In this document: piece after piece, positions 46,771 to 58,574 of the stretch | How positions within the stretch are numbered: position 1 is the stretch's first letter | Layout: the number at the start of each line of letters is the position of its first letter | DNA from: Aselliscus stoliczkanus | Lineage: Eukaryota; Chordata; Mammalia; Chiroptera; Hipposideridae | Direction of reading: 5' to 3' | DNA length: 64,000 nucleotides | Assembly: GCA_033961575.1 (NCBI GenBank) | Contig: CM066731.1 | Location: forward strand, 55,829,501-55,893,500 | Notes under the pieces: generated by a model | The model's input: only the letters and a program-made list of their open reading frames with translations | Databases searched by the model: none | Told to the model about the DNA's origin: nothing | Program-made: the position numbers and the translations under genes

Positions 46771-46811
<41 letters not shown>
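46770..46811. repeat. (TA)n tail of the LINE-1
   Basis: A TA run with one CA interruption sits where a poly(A) tail would be and ends at the right target duplication. Confidence 0.9.
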
Positions 46812-46823
46812 GATCTTTCCATG

Positions 46824-48351
46824 TACATATAACCAAAGAACCAATTTTCATGATAATTCTCATAAATCAGGTGTTCACACAATATATACATTGATAATAA
46901 TCGTAAATGACACAAAGGACCTGAATTCTTGAAAAGAATCATTATCAGGAAGATTACAATATCAAAGTAACCACATCTGTCCCACTATTTCATTCTTCTG
47001 AACTGGAAAGGACTGCAGGGAACTAGCTGACCAAATAGAATTCTATAGGCAAAGATTATGCTACTATACTGGCCAACAGAGTCAGGAAAAGTCAGTCTAG
47101 AAAGACCCATGAGAACAATCTAAAGTCTTTTTTAGACTGAAAGACTTCAAACCAATACTTAACGTTCACAGCCAGGGAAAAGTACTTTGTCAATTCTAAG
47201 ACAGAATTCCAAAGGTACCTTTCATTTCAAAACCCAGAAAATTAAGCAAAAAAGTAATCCCACTTGGACTTCAACATTTGAAGAAGCATGGTTCATTTGA
47301 AATGTATCTGAATCTTGAACCAAAGTATGGAGTAAGAACATTGCAATCATCCCCTTTCACTATCATTATTTCCCCGTCCTCTCATTTGCCACCACAATGG
47401 AGAAGTTAGGCTTGCCACTCCTGAGGACAATAGGGTGTTGGGTTTAGCATTCAGTACCTGTGGTGGCACATATTCTTCTCTTAATGAGCATGCATAACTC
47501 CTCATCCCCAAGGAACTGTCTCTGCACATAAAAGGATACATAATTTTTATAATGCCTGAAAGAAGTAAACACAGTTCATTAAGTTTTCTGTGGGAGGACT
47601 TGGAGAGTTTAATTATCAGCCATTGCCAGCATCTCTTGGCAGTAGGCTGGTTCCTTTGCTAAACCAGGGCTGAGTTTAAGTTTTTATATAATACAACCAT
47701 GTTATCAAGGGTGGTGGTAGCAAGTATAATGGAAAAGTAACTTTTAGATTCCCTGTGTGCTTTCAGTGGACAACACCTGCAACTCTTAGGCTATTGGAGC
47801 CACTTTGTCACCCAATCAGTAAGCTGGCAGTCCCTGGATTTTAACAAGGCCCTTCCCCATACTCTATTAGCCCCTTGTCTCAGTGGGAAAAAGTCTAAAA
47901 TCTAATTTACATCAACAATATTGATATGTAAAAGACTTTTTTTTTCTTCTGGAGGTATTTAAACTTTAGTTGAGTAGAAGAAATTATATTCTCTCATTAT
48001 ATATATATGTATATATAAAATGAAGTGCTATAAAGGAGCTGACACATACCAAATATTCAGGAAATGTTAGATGCTATTATTATATTTATTACTATGATTA
48101 ACAAAAATTCCAGATAATTATCATATGCTTCTAAAAAAGAAGTTGGGAAAAATAACTGAAATTCATTTTCAAAATGTTTAGGGATCTTTTGCGGTTTCCC
48201 AAGTTCTTCATAAAGCAATTATAGAAAAGGTCTGTTAAGAGAGAACATTTCACAAAAGGAATTCTAGCTCAATAGCAATCTGAAACTAAGGAAAAAAAGC
48301 TCCACAACTAAATCAAAGGGAAACTGAAAGATAACAGCAAATTTAAAGATA
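46824..48351. other. Single-copy DNA
   Basis: No recognised feature except a short TATATATATG run near 47999-48017. Confidence 0.4.
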
Positions 48352-48353
48352 TA

Positions 48354-49637
48354 TTGGGTTGTCGGAAAAGTCATGTATGTACTTTGTCTATGTTTTTCAT
48401 AGGTTATTCATTTATATAAAGAACAAAGATCAATCAATGATATTGCTTGTTTTGTTTGATAACCTTTGACCATCTTTCAGTGAGCTTCACAATTCCTAGT
48501 TCATAGAAGGACCTGTCTTTATTTGTGAAACACTGAACAAGGTGCTGATTTAAGGCCTCATCTGAAGTGAACCTTATACCATGCAAGGAGTTTTGAATAG
48601 AGCAAAACAAATGGAAGTCTGATGGTGCAAGGTCAGGCGACTATGGTAGGTGTGGCAACACATCCCATCCAAGCTCCAATAATTTTTGATGGGTGATCAA
48701 ACTTGTGTGTGGTCTTGCATTATTACAATGAAACACAATTCCTTAACAATTAACAAGCTCTGGATGTTTCTGGATGATGGATTCGTTCAATCTGTCCAAT
48801 TGTCAATAGTACACATTCAAATTGATTGTTTGGTTCCTTGGTAGGAGCTCAAAAAACACAACACCTTTAAAATTCCACCACACTGAGAGCATAACCTTCC
48901 TCTGATGAATGCCTGCCTTCAATGTTGTTTGAGGCAAATCATCACATTGGGACCAAGACTGTTTGCATACCACATTGTTTTAAACAATCCACTTCTCATC
49001 ACCAGTTATCAGTCATTTCAAAAAAGGATCGTTTTCCTCACATTTAATGAGCATATTGCAGATGTTTATACGTGCTGTCAAATTAACTTCTTTGAGCTCT
49101 TGCGGAACCAAAATATCGAGCTTGCTTTCATATCCCGGCTTCTTCAGGTGGTCATGAACGCTTGAATAATGGATGTTCAATGTTTCTGCAATCTCTTATG
49201 TCGTGTAACGTGGGTTTGACTCAATCAATGCCTTTGTTTTGTTGTCATCAACCTCGGTGGGCCTCCCTGAATGAGGAGCGTCGTTGAGATCAAAATCACC
49301 AGCACGAAATTTCGTGAACTATTGTTGGCAGTGACGTTCTTGTAGAGCATTGTCACCATAAACTTTATGCAACTTTTCACAAGCTTGATGTGCGTTCTTT
49401 CCTTTATGGAAGTAAACAGTAAAATATGGCAAAAATACACAGTATGGTCTTCCATCTTCAACTTGCTGTGAAATCTCCAAAACTCAACCATATCACTCAA
49501 TTTTTTTAGAATGAAGCTAGAACTGTCAGCTGTCAAATGACATAGCAATAACATAGATGCGAATGACTCTAGTACTTCCAAAAATGAACTAGTTTCATCT
49601 GTTGCAAACATGCGTCATGACTTTTCCGACAACCCAA
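48354..49637 (-). mobile_element. Full-length mariner transposon, decayed
   Basis: The 1,284-bp element has inverted ends (TTGGGTTGTCGGAAAAGTCA and TGACTTTTCCGACAACCCAA) and TA on both sides (48352-48353, 49638-49639). Its size is typical for mariner. A degenerate transposase reads on the minus strand. The MITEs at 822-902 and 19257-19338 share its ends and part of the adjoining sequence (CTATGTTTTTC, and GCAAAAATG against GCAAACATG), so this family is the likely source of their mobility. Confidence 0.93.
48410..49455 (-). pseudogene. Mariner transposase pseudogene
   Basis: Mariner transposase binds the inverted ends and cuts and pastes the element using a D,D34D catalytic triad. On the minus strand, from an ATG at 49455, three-frame pieces show the N-terminal helix-turn-helix region ('HIKLVKSCIKF'), a 'LVPQEL' segment (family signature WVPHEL), a 'TGDEK' segment with the first catalytic aspartate, a 'HCNNARPH' segment (normally HDNA, so the second aspartate appears altered) and 'SPDLAPSDFH'. 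Frameshifts and stops are scattered throughout. The end position is approximate. Confidence 0.85.
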
Positions 49638-49789
49638 TATGTTCAGTTTTATGTTATTTGGTACATCAAAGCAAAGTGAAAACATTAACACAGGGTCTCC
49701 TATGATAAGTATTTCATTACTTGAACAGAACACTTACACACACACACACGCAAACCTCTTTTCACAATAGTACAGAACCATAAAATAAC

Positions 49790-52700
49790 TATAAAAGCTG
49801 AAACTATGCAAAATGATCTTAAAAATCAATGGGAAAAACAGTCTGAACTAACAAAGTAAGCACCAGAATTATATTCCAATGTGACACTGATTGCGAAATT
49901 ATATGACAGGAAATTTAAAATAACTATGATGAATATATGAATGGCTCTAATGGAAAAAGTACGCAACATGTAAGATAGATGTATAATGCAGACAGAGAGA
50001 TGACAACTCTAAGAAAGAATCAAAAGGAAATACTAGAAATCAAAAAAAAGTGTAACAGAAACAAATAATGCTTTTGATGGGTTCACTTACAGACTGGGCA
50101 GGGCCAAGGATGATATCAGTGAGCTTAAGAGTAGTTCAGTGCAGCTTACCAACCATAATGTAAAAGAAAGGAAGAATAAAAAAAAAACAGAACCGGGCTG
50201 GCCGAGTGACTCAGTTGGTTAAGCGCGCCAGCTCTGAGCATCAGCATCGCCGGTTCGATTCCCACATGGGCCAGTGAGATGCACCCGAGCTGGCGACTGG
50301 ACTTGGAACTGAGCTAGCTGCACCCTCCACAACTAGGATTGAAGGACAACAACTTGGCTGCTGCCCTTCCCCAATCCCCCAATAAAATCTTTAAAAACAA
50401 ACAAACAATCAACAAACAAACAAAAACACCAGAACAGAACATCCAAAAAATGTGAAACAATTTCAAAATATGTAACATATATATATTTGAAATACCAGAA
50501 GAAAAGAGAGAACAAAGCAAAAATATTTGATGTAATAATGACTAAGAATTTTCAAAATTAATGACAAACAGCAAACCACAGATGTAGGAAGATCCAAGAG
50601 CATCAGTAGGAAGATCCAAGAGTATCATGCAGCTATCCTGAAAATCCACACCTAGGCATATCAGAGTCAAATTGCAGAAAACCACACAAAGAGAAAGTCC
50701 TGAAAGAAATAGGGGAGTAAAACATTCCTACCTAAAGAGAAACAAGGATAAGAATTACAGTAGGCTTCTCCTCATGCAAGCAAGAAGAGAGTGGATTGAA
50801 ATATTTGCTGTTGAAACAAAAACCTTAGAAATTTATATTCACCAAAATTATCCTTCAAAAGTAAAAGAGATACAAAGATTTTCTCAGACAAAGAAAAACT
50901 GAGGGAATTCATCACCAGCCAACCTGCCATATAAAAAATGTTAAAAGAGTTTCATCAAGGAAAAGGAAAATGATATAGATCAAAAACTTGGATCTACATA
51001 GAGAAATGAAGAGCACTAGAGAAGGAAATCAGCAAATTAAGCATTCTTCTCAAGCTTACAGAGAACATTCACCAAGACAAACCACATTCTGGGCCATAAA
51101 ATACAACTTAACCAAAAGTTAAGAAATCAAACAAAGTGTGTTCTCAGACCACAATAGAATTAAGCTAGAAAAGAGTAACAGAAAGATAGCTGGAAAGTAC
51201 TGATATATTTGGGAATTAAACCACATATTTCTATACTATATGGGTTATACATAACATATGGATCAAGGAAATCCTGAAATAAATTATGAATATTTTTAAG
51301 TAAATAAATATGGAAATATAATTCATCAAGTCTTGCAGGATACAGCAAAAGTAGTGGTTAGAGGGAAGTTTATAGCATTAAATGTACATATTAGAAAGAA
51401 AAAAAGATCAGCAGTCTAACATTCTACCTCAAGGAATTAGTGAAAGAACAGCAATTTAGGCATAAAACAAGCAGAAGAAATAATACAACTTATAGCATAA
51501 ATGAATTAAATTAAAAATAGGAAAAAATAAAAAGAGGGAAGCTATTAATCCAGATGCTGGTACATTGAGAATATCAATAACATTGATAAACCTTGAGCCA
51601 GGATAACTACAAAAAAAGAGAGAAGTCACAATTTACCAATATCAGAAATGAAAGAAAGGTCATCACTATGGACCTCCATGGACATTCAATGGATAATAGA
51701 GGAATATCATGAACAACTCTACACCCACAAATTTGATAATTTAGATGAAATGGACCAATTCCTTGAAAGAAACTACCAAATCTTATAAAAGAAAAAATAG
51801 ATAATTTAAATAGGTCTATATCTATTAAGGAAATCCAATCAATAATTAATAACCTTCCAAAAAGATAGCACCAAGCCCAGATGATATCATCAGTGAATTC
51901 TTCCAAATATTTAAGGAAAAAATCATCTCCATTCTCCACAAATTTTCCGGAACATTTCCTAACTCATCCTATGAGTCCGGTCACATTCAAATACCAAAAC
52001 CAGATAAATACATTGAGAGAAAGGAATATTACAGACCAATATGCCTTATGAATATCCATGCAAAAATCCTTAACAAAATATTAGCAAATCAAATCCAACA
52101 TGTATAAATAGAATTATACACCATGACCAACTGGGATTTATTCTGGATTTGCAAAGAATCAATTAATGTAATCCACCACATCAACAAGCTAAAGGAGAAA
52201 AATCATATGACAATATTAATGGATAGAGAAAAAGCATTTGACAAAATCCAAAATCGATGATGATAAAAACTCTCAGGAAACTAGCGATAGAGGGGAGCTT
52301 CCTCAACTACATAAAGAACATCTCCACAAAACATAATATTTAATGGTGAAGGACTGAATGCTTTCCCCTAAGATAGAGAACAAGCAAAAGACATCCCCGT
52401 CTCACACTCCTATATAACGCCATAATGGTAACCCTAATTAGTCTAAGAAGACAATAAAAGAAAATAAGACGTATACAGATTGGGAGAGTCAGAGAAGAAG
52501 GAAGAAATAAAACTGTCTTTATTTGTAGATGACATGATTTTCTATGTACAAACCCCAGAAAACCGAAGGAAAAACATCCTTGAACTAGTAATAAATTATA
52601 GCAAGGTTATATGATACAAAATTAATACAGAAAAGTCAATTGCTTTCTTATATAGCATCAATGAACACTGGAGTTTAAAATGAAAAATACAATACTATTT

Positions 52701-52960
52701 ACAATAGCACCAAAAAAGTGAAATCTTTAGGTATAAATCTAATAAAATATATACAGGATCTATAAATATATGCAGGAACCTATAAAACTCTCATAAAAGA
52801 GATTAAAGATTTAAATAAATGGAGAAATAGTCTATATTCATGGATTAGAAGACTCAATATTGTTAAGGCATCAATTCTTTCTAACTTGATCTATATAGAT
52901 TCAGCACAATCCCAATTAAAACCCCAGCAATCTATTTTGTAGATAACAGAGACAAATTAA
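49790..52960 (+). mobile_element. Older LINE-1 remnant, split by a SINE
   Basis: ORF1-like sequence covers about 49900-50960, including ACTAAGAATTTTCAAAATTAATGAC, CACACCTAGGCATATCAG and the end 'QARREWIEIF'. ORF2-like sequence follows to about 52960, including 'LFVDDMIFY' near 52520-52555, the equivalent of YADDM. Every frame is broken by many stops and small gaps. A 27-bp segment around GTAGGAAGATCCAAGAG is duplicated at about 50584-50628. The 3' end is missing and no target duplication is seen. A Ves-like SINE interrupts it. Confidence 0.82.
50194..50425 (+). mobile_element. Ves-like bat SINE (monomeric form)
   Basis: The head GGGCTGGCCGAGTGACTCAG, B-box-like GGTTCGATTCC and CCCACATGGGCCAGTGAG are Ves-like. 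The body is shortened: it goes directly to GACTGGACTTGGAACTGAGC, then CCCTCCACAACTAGGATTGAAGG, and the tail ends CCCCCAATAAAATCTTT plus CAAA-type repeats. A short ACAGAAC / CAGAAC flank hints at target duplication. Confidence 0.88.
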
Positions 52961-54834
52961 TTAAAGCTTCCTAAACTTCTAAAACTGACTTACTGATCAG
53001 ACAGGCTACCATTATTCTCATATAAGATCTATGATGGTGAAAACCGGAAAATTATGTGTTCAACTAAATTGAATTGTGATTCTGACAAACATTTTATAAC
53101 AAAAGAAATTATGTTCTGTCCTATGTCAATTTAACTCCAATTTCCAAGATATTTAATTCATGTTAAGACCCTGGACAAATGTTACACTGAGTTAATTCAT
53201 AGATAATTTTTAAATATAGACATGGATAGTTCTAAATACAATAGAATACTGAATTACTAATCCCAAGCAGGCTTTTAATATATGTATTTTTGCTTCCTAT
53301 TTTTATGGTTCTAGAGTGGTTTTACCTCTTAGTTATATTGATGAATGCGTTCATATTGGTCACTTTAAGGAGGTGTAAAATGGATATTTAGGGCTGCAGG
53401 GAGTCATAATATTTGTGCTCATGATCTTTGTTAGTCTGCTAAAATCCTTGTACATGACAGGTCTTTCTTATCTATTTCTCAGTTCTTTCTGTAAAATAGA
53501 TGTTAGTTCACTAAAAATTATAATTAATACGGGTAATTAAAACCATATTAGGAGTGGTAGAGAAATGGTTGTCTATGCAAAATAATAAGATGTGTTTTGT
53601 TTATCAAAGGAAACATAGTGGGGTTTTCCCTCAAGTAAAGTATCTGACTTCTCTAGCACGTGAAAGGGAACAGTAAAGACATATTTTGAATGCTTATAGA
53701 AAATTTGGGAATTTTGTAAAATTCACTTAATTTGGTTTATAATTACTGCAAATAATAGATTGAAAAGAAGCATTGAAATGCATTAAAATGTTAGCAAAAC
53801 TTCCTTAGATTTGATGGATTTATTCATCAGAGAAAACAATTCATGAATACCTTACTGTCAAATATTAGAATGATGTTCTCTGTGAAAATGTCAAGTTGGT
53901 CTTGGAGAATTCAGTCTACTCTTTATCAAAGGTAACAACGGGTTATGTTTCTTTGCAACCATCTATATATCATCAAATGATTTTCTGTGCTTTTTGCTTA
54001 CTTTATAAAGTATATCCTTGATTATTTAAAAAAGTTTCTTATTTCTAAGAATGCTAGAGTTTGTTATAATTTTCTTTCCCTCTTCTATGTTTATTTAAAA
54101 ATGTTGTATGGCCACTGATGTTTCCCAGATGGCTACTGAGCAATCACAACGATTTGTTCTTTCACCTTATAAAAAGAAGGATGCCAGAAATAGTTAGATT
54201 TGTTTGGTAGGCTCTATATTTCTTATTTGGTTCAACACTAATTAATTGTAAAAGCTGCATGGAAAGAGCTGTCAAATCAAAAGAGAAAAAACAGCCTTCC
54301 GTAGGTTAATTTTATATAGTAAGATATTATTAACATCACAAACAGGATAGTATTTGTCAATGCCATTACTGTTCTTTCCCTCAGGAGAAACATTGTCATA
54401 TACTTATACAACAGTTATGTTTTATTCTGTAACAGAAAATTTTACTCTCTTGTATTCTAATACTATATTGGTTCCTGTAATCATTAACCACAGCAGATGG
54501 TTTCTGCTTTCTTCTCATGTGTCCTCTCCTAGAAATCACAGGCCAGAAATTGTGTCTTCAACAAAGGACAGACTCAGAACTGTGATGGAAAGTACCAGAT
54601 ACCCTTAACTATTGACATTTCAATTACTAGAATATGGCTTCAAGCTTCCACGTTAACGTCACCTGGACAACTGGCATAATACACTATAGAGTACTGGGTG
54701 GAATTTTCAGGGTTCTTTTAGTCCGGAAGCAGATTATTTAGGAAAAGACAAATGCTGACCCATGATCAAGGAGCTAAAAATTCCATAAGAACAGATGAGA
54801 GAGATCTAACTTTGGCTTCTTGTTTTGGAATGTT
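52961..54834. other. Single-copy AT-rich DNA
   Basis: I see no exon or recognisable transposon. Confidence 0.4.
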
Positions 54835-54869
54835 GTCGGTATCATTTTTTTTTAATTGAATTTTTTTTA

Positions 54870-55600
54870 TTAGTTTCAGGTGTACAACACAAAGCAATAG
54901 TTATACTTTTTACCCCCCAAAGTGAAAACCCCCCTCCCCCAGTTCACCACCCCACTCCCCCCCCATATCATACATATCCATCACAACTCCCCTGACTCCC
55001 CTCCACAGTATACTCCACATCCCGTGACCATCCACATATTCAGTTGCAGTTGGCATACAATACTATACAACATCAGCTTCAGGTGTACAGTGCAGTGATC
55101 AAGCCTCTACTCCATCCATGAAGTGGTCTCCCTAACAAGACAGGTGTCTATCTGACACGCCACAAAATTTTTACAACATTATTATATTCCCCGAACTGTT
55201 TCATAACCCTGTGGCAATATTGTAGTTGTCTATTTATGCTGTCTAATCCTTTCCCCTTCCCCCTCATCCCCACCCCACTCCCAACTAGCAACCCTCAGTT
55301 TTTCCTCTACATCTATAAGTCTGTTTACTTTGATCGTTCACTCAGCTCTTCAGACTCCACACACAAGTGAGATCACATGGTACCTGTCCTTCTCCAACTG
55401 ACTTATTTCTCGCAACATAATAGTCTCTTCACAACATTATCAATTACATTCCCAGAACTGCCCCCATATCCCTGCAGCAACATTGTAGTCCCACATACAC
55501 TGTCCAAAACCTTCCCCCTCTCCCTCTTCCCCACTCCCTCCCAGCCAGCAACCATCAGTTTTTCCTTCATATATGCTTCATATGACTTCAATCTTCTTAA
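54870..55600 (-). repeat. Duplicated LINE-1 3'UTR unit
   Basis: Two related units lie head to tail: markers CCCTGTGGCAATATTGTAG (55208) and CCCTGCAGCAACATTGTAG (55470) are 262 bases apart. The block between includes the last ORF2 codons (AACTGACTTATTTCTCGCAACATAATAGTCTC, reading as the complement of the segment near 46210-46240 in the full copy). The ORF1-proximal unit is shorter. Confidence 0.75.
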
Positions 55601-55640
55601 ATTGTCTCTCTGGGTTAGCTTGTTTACCCCTTTCTTTTGT

Positions 55641-56507
55641 TTAAAAAAGCCCTTTTAACATTTCTTGCAATGCTGGCTTGGTGGTAATGAATTCCTTAAG
55701 CTTATTCTTTTCTGAGAAGCTCTTTATTTCTCCTTCAATTTTAAGTGATAGCCGTGCTGGGTAGAGCAATTGTGGTTGTAGGCCTTTATTTTGTGTCACT
55801 TTGAATATCTCCTGCCACTCCCTTCTGGCCTGCAGAGTTTCTGTAGACAAGTCAGCTGTCAGTCTAACAGGAGTTCCTTTGTATGTAACCTGCTGTCTTT
55901 CTCTTGCAGCCTCTAGGATTCTGTCTCTGTCTTTAACCTTTGCCATTTTAACTATGATGTGTCTTGGTGTGGACCTCTTTGGGATCAGCTTGTTTGGAAC
56001 CCTCTGCACTTCCTGGGCAAGTATGTTGATTTCCTTCACCAGGGTAGGGAAGTTTTCAGTCATTATTTTACATTTTCGACCCCTTGCTTCTTCTCTTCTC
56101 CTTCTGGTATCCCTATGATTCGAAGGTGGTTATGCTTCACCTTGTCCCATAGGGCTCTTAAACTATTTTCATTGTTTTTTTATTCTTTGGTCTTTTTGCT
56201 GTGCCAACTGGGTGAGTTCTGCTATTTTATCTTCCAAATCGCTGATCCGCTCCTCTGCTTCATCTACTCTACTGGTGATTCCTTCGAGTGTGTTCTTCAT
56301 TTCAGTTATTGTATTCTTTAGTTCTAACAGGTTGTTTTTTATGGTTTCCCTATCCTTCTTTATGTCCTCGCTAAGATCCTTAAACATTCTTATCATCAGT
56401 GTTCTAAACTCTGTCTCTGAAAGGTTGGATCCCTCTGTTTCATTTGGTTCCATTTCTGGAGGTTTCTTCTGATCTTTTACTTGTGACATGTTTCTTTGTT
56501 TCCCCAT
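55641..56507 (-). pseudogene. LINE-1 ORF1 of the ORF2-less element, two lesions
   Basis: From the ATG at 56507 the frame reads through the N-terminus ('KQRNMSQVKDQKK') and the coiled coil up to about 56169, where a 1-base change in an A-run shifts it. A ~12-base deletion near 56072 lies just before 'MTENFPTLVKEI', after which the RRM remainder and C-terminal domain are open to 55641. A lost T gives a slightly early stop compared with the copy at 42430. Residue identity to that copy is high, so the element is not ancient. Both lesions prevent a normal ORF1p. Confidence 0.88.
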
Positions 56508-57549
56508 TCTGGCTGTCGCTCTGGGATTGCTTTGATGTATTAGATAGATCACCAGGAGAGCCCTGGCTGGATGACGCAGGCACACAGCTCACGGCCCAAC
56601 ACTCCCAGGAAAACTCCCCGTCTCAGCCTGTCCCAATCAGCCACTTGCAGATCAGGCCGAGCAGCCCGACAACCAATCACCAGCCTGGCAACTCTGCAAG
56701 CAGTGTGGAGACCGGGGAGCGGGAACCCGAGGCGGCTTGCGTACTCCCGTGTCTCAGTGAGCAGCCTGTTGGAGCCAGATCACTCCAACTAGGTGTTTCC
56801 CTGGCAACACAGCACTGCCTGCCCAGTGACATTAGTTCAACCGGGCAGAGGGTGGGGATCCAAGGCGGCAGGCGCGCGCGTACGTACTTCTGCGCCAATT
56901 CCACCAGACCAATTAGGTCTTCGACCTGATCCTTCATGGGAGGGCCCAAGCCTGACAAAATGGCGTCCTCCCTACACCACTCGCACGCAGGCTCCGCACC
57001 ACGGGAACAACAGTTCAAAAACCTCCAGCATTTTCACCAAAGTTGCTCAGTTCAGTCCGTCCCCGCAGGCTCCCGGCTCACACAGCCACTCCCTCCACCA
57101 GGAACCAGGTAAGTGCTCACCGGCGAGCAAGCCCGTGTGCCGGCCCCACTGATTCTCCAGCCGCTCTTAGCCTCACCGAGCTGAGCAAAGAGAGTCCTCA
57201 CTAATTTACTGCCGGCTATCTTAGAACTCCTCTTCCCGGCAAAGGAGCTCTGGGCTGGTGAGCTTGGTGTGCGGCCGGAGGGTCTCTCCCCCAACCGGAG
57301 AAGCCTCTCCACAGCTGGGACCTCCCTCATGGGGTTTGCCCTCTCTCATCTCCGCCCATCCTACCAGACCCGATGCGGCTTCCTCTTTAAGTTCTTCATT
57401 TAGTGGTTCTGTTCCTCCAGTGTTCCGGGGACCTCCAGGGTTGAATGCTGTATAATTTGCTTGTAATTTTGGTGTGATCCTGGGAGGCAGTTAGCACAGC
57501 GTCTGTCTATTGCTCCATTTTACCAGAAGTCCCCGTCGGTATCATTTTT

Positions 57550-58404
57550 AATATTCTATTTGCTGGCAAGGGCATGGAGTAGACTTTATGATTTCCTTGA
57601 TCTATCGCAAACCTTCAATTTAACATTTTTGCACAACTTAAAGTAAGCATTTTTTACATGTTTAAAAAACAAAGAGCAGGCCTATAAGTTTTCTGAATGC
57701 TTTTCTTTTTGTCAAGTATGAAGGTACCAGGTGATGATGACAAGGTGGAAGAGAACAAGAAAAATATGCGTCAGTATATCCACAGTTTCTTCATAAATAG
57801 TGCCTCTCCCAAGAACATGTGAGCAAATATCAAAAAGATTGTTTTATTGTTTCCTCTGCGTCAACTTCTAACCACTCCCTGGATCAAACTTGTACAGTTC
57901 AGTTTGATAAAAAAAGAAAAACAGTAGATGACATGGCCTTTGATTACTAATAACATTTTCCATTGTTTTTTAAGCGTAGAGCAGCAACTTGTTTCTTTCC
58001 ATAAAAGGAAGATGAATTTCTCTATGAACACATTTAGTAATTAAAAAATGTTATTAATTTCCTATATTATTTATTTTACAATATTCTATCTGTAACATCT
58101 TTTTTTTATAAACTTAAAATCTTTCTGTTAGCATCTCTGGAGAAATTTATCTTATGATTTCCATACTAGAGAATCAATATAAGTGGAGTTTTTTTCCAAT
58201 AAATTCATTCACAGAAATAAAATTACCAAAAATGAGATATTTAATATGTAATAATATTAACCTCTATTAACAAAGTTCTTGGGTAATAGACCATTTTTGT
58301 TAACTAGCTTTCCTATTAATGAGGGTTAAAAATTGAGAGTTTTTATAGTTCTACATTTATTGCTGCAATTCTTTCTAAATGATATGGATATACTTCTTTA
58401 CTTG
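57550..58404. other. Single-copy AT-rich DNA
   Basis: Nothing recognisable was seen. Confidence 0.4.
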
Positions 58405-58572
58405 CCTGAGACAGAGGGCAGCACAGTGGTTAAGAAAAAAAGCTGTGGAGACACATAAACATGGGTTCAAAACCAAGTTTCACAGTTATTAGTTGTGGGG
58501 CCCTTGGTAAAACTGAACCTCTTTGAGCCTCTGCTTCCTTAATCTGTGCTAAAATACAAACATCCTACCTCA
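58405..58572 (+). mobile_element. MIR SINE relic
   Basis: GGGCAGCACAGTGGTTAAGAAAAAAAGCTGTGGAG is the MIR tRNA-like head, followed by CATGGGTTCAAAACC (B-box), GTTATTAGTTGTGGGGCCCTTGG and CCTCTTTGAGCCTCTGCTTCC. Confidence 0.88.
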
Positions 58573-58574
58573 AA

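Larger units (their letters stand above)
40176..46811 (+). mobile_element. Full-length LINE-1 retrotransposon
   Basis: GATCTTTCCATG at 40164-40175 and 46812-46823 is a perfect 12-bp target duplication, and the site (TTCTTAAGATC) fits the TT/AA preference of the LINE-1 endonuclease. The element is 6.6 kb: a 5'UTR of about 1.35 kb with an AAGATGGCGG motif near its start and ~110-bp monomers, ORF1 (41531-42430, open), ORF2 (42461-46255, broken), and a 3'UTR ending with an ATTAAA and a TA-repeat tail rather than poly(A). It is far better preserved than the LINE-1s at 1-5 and 50-53 kb. It cannot mobilise itself because of the ORF2 lesions. Confidence 0.95.
54850..57534 (-). mobile_element. ORF1-only LINE-1 (half-L1 type), 5'-complete
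   Basis: A perfect 15-bp target duplication, GTCGGTATCATTTTT, lies at 54835-54849 and 57535-57549. Read on the minus strand, the element has a 5'UTR starting with a diverged GGTAAAATGGAGCAATAG (the 40-kb copy has GGTAAGATGGCGGAATAG), one or so 5'UTR monomers, ORF1 (56507 to 55641), then directly a 3'UTR with a duplicated unit and an A-rich tail. All of ORF2 except its last few codons is absent, about 3.8 kb less than the 40-kb copy. ORF1-only LINE-1s are known as HAL1; whether this is such a lineage or a single deletion is open. Confidence 0.92.
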
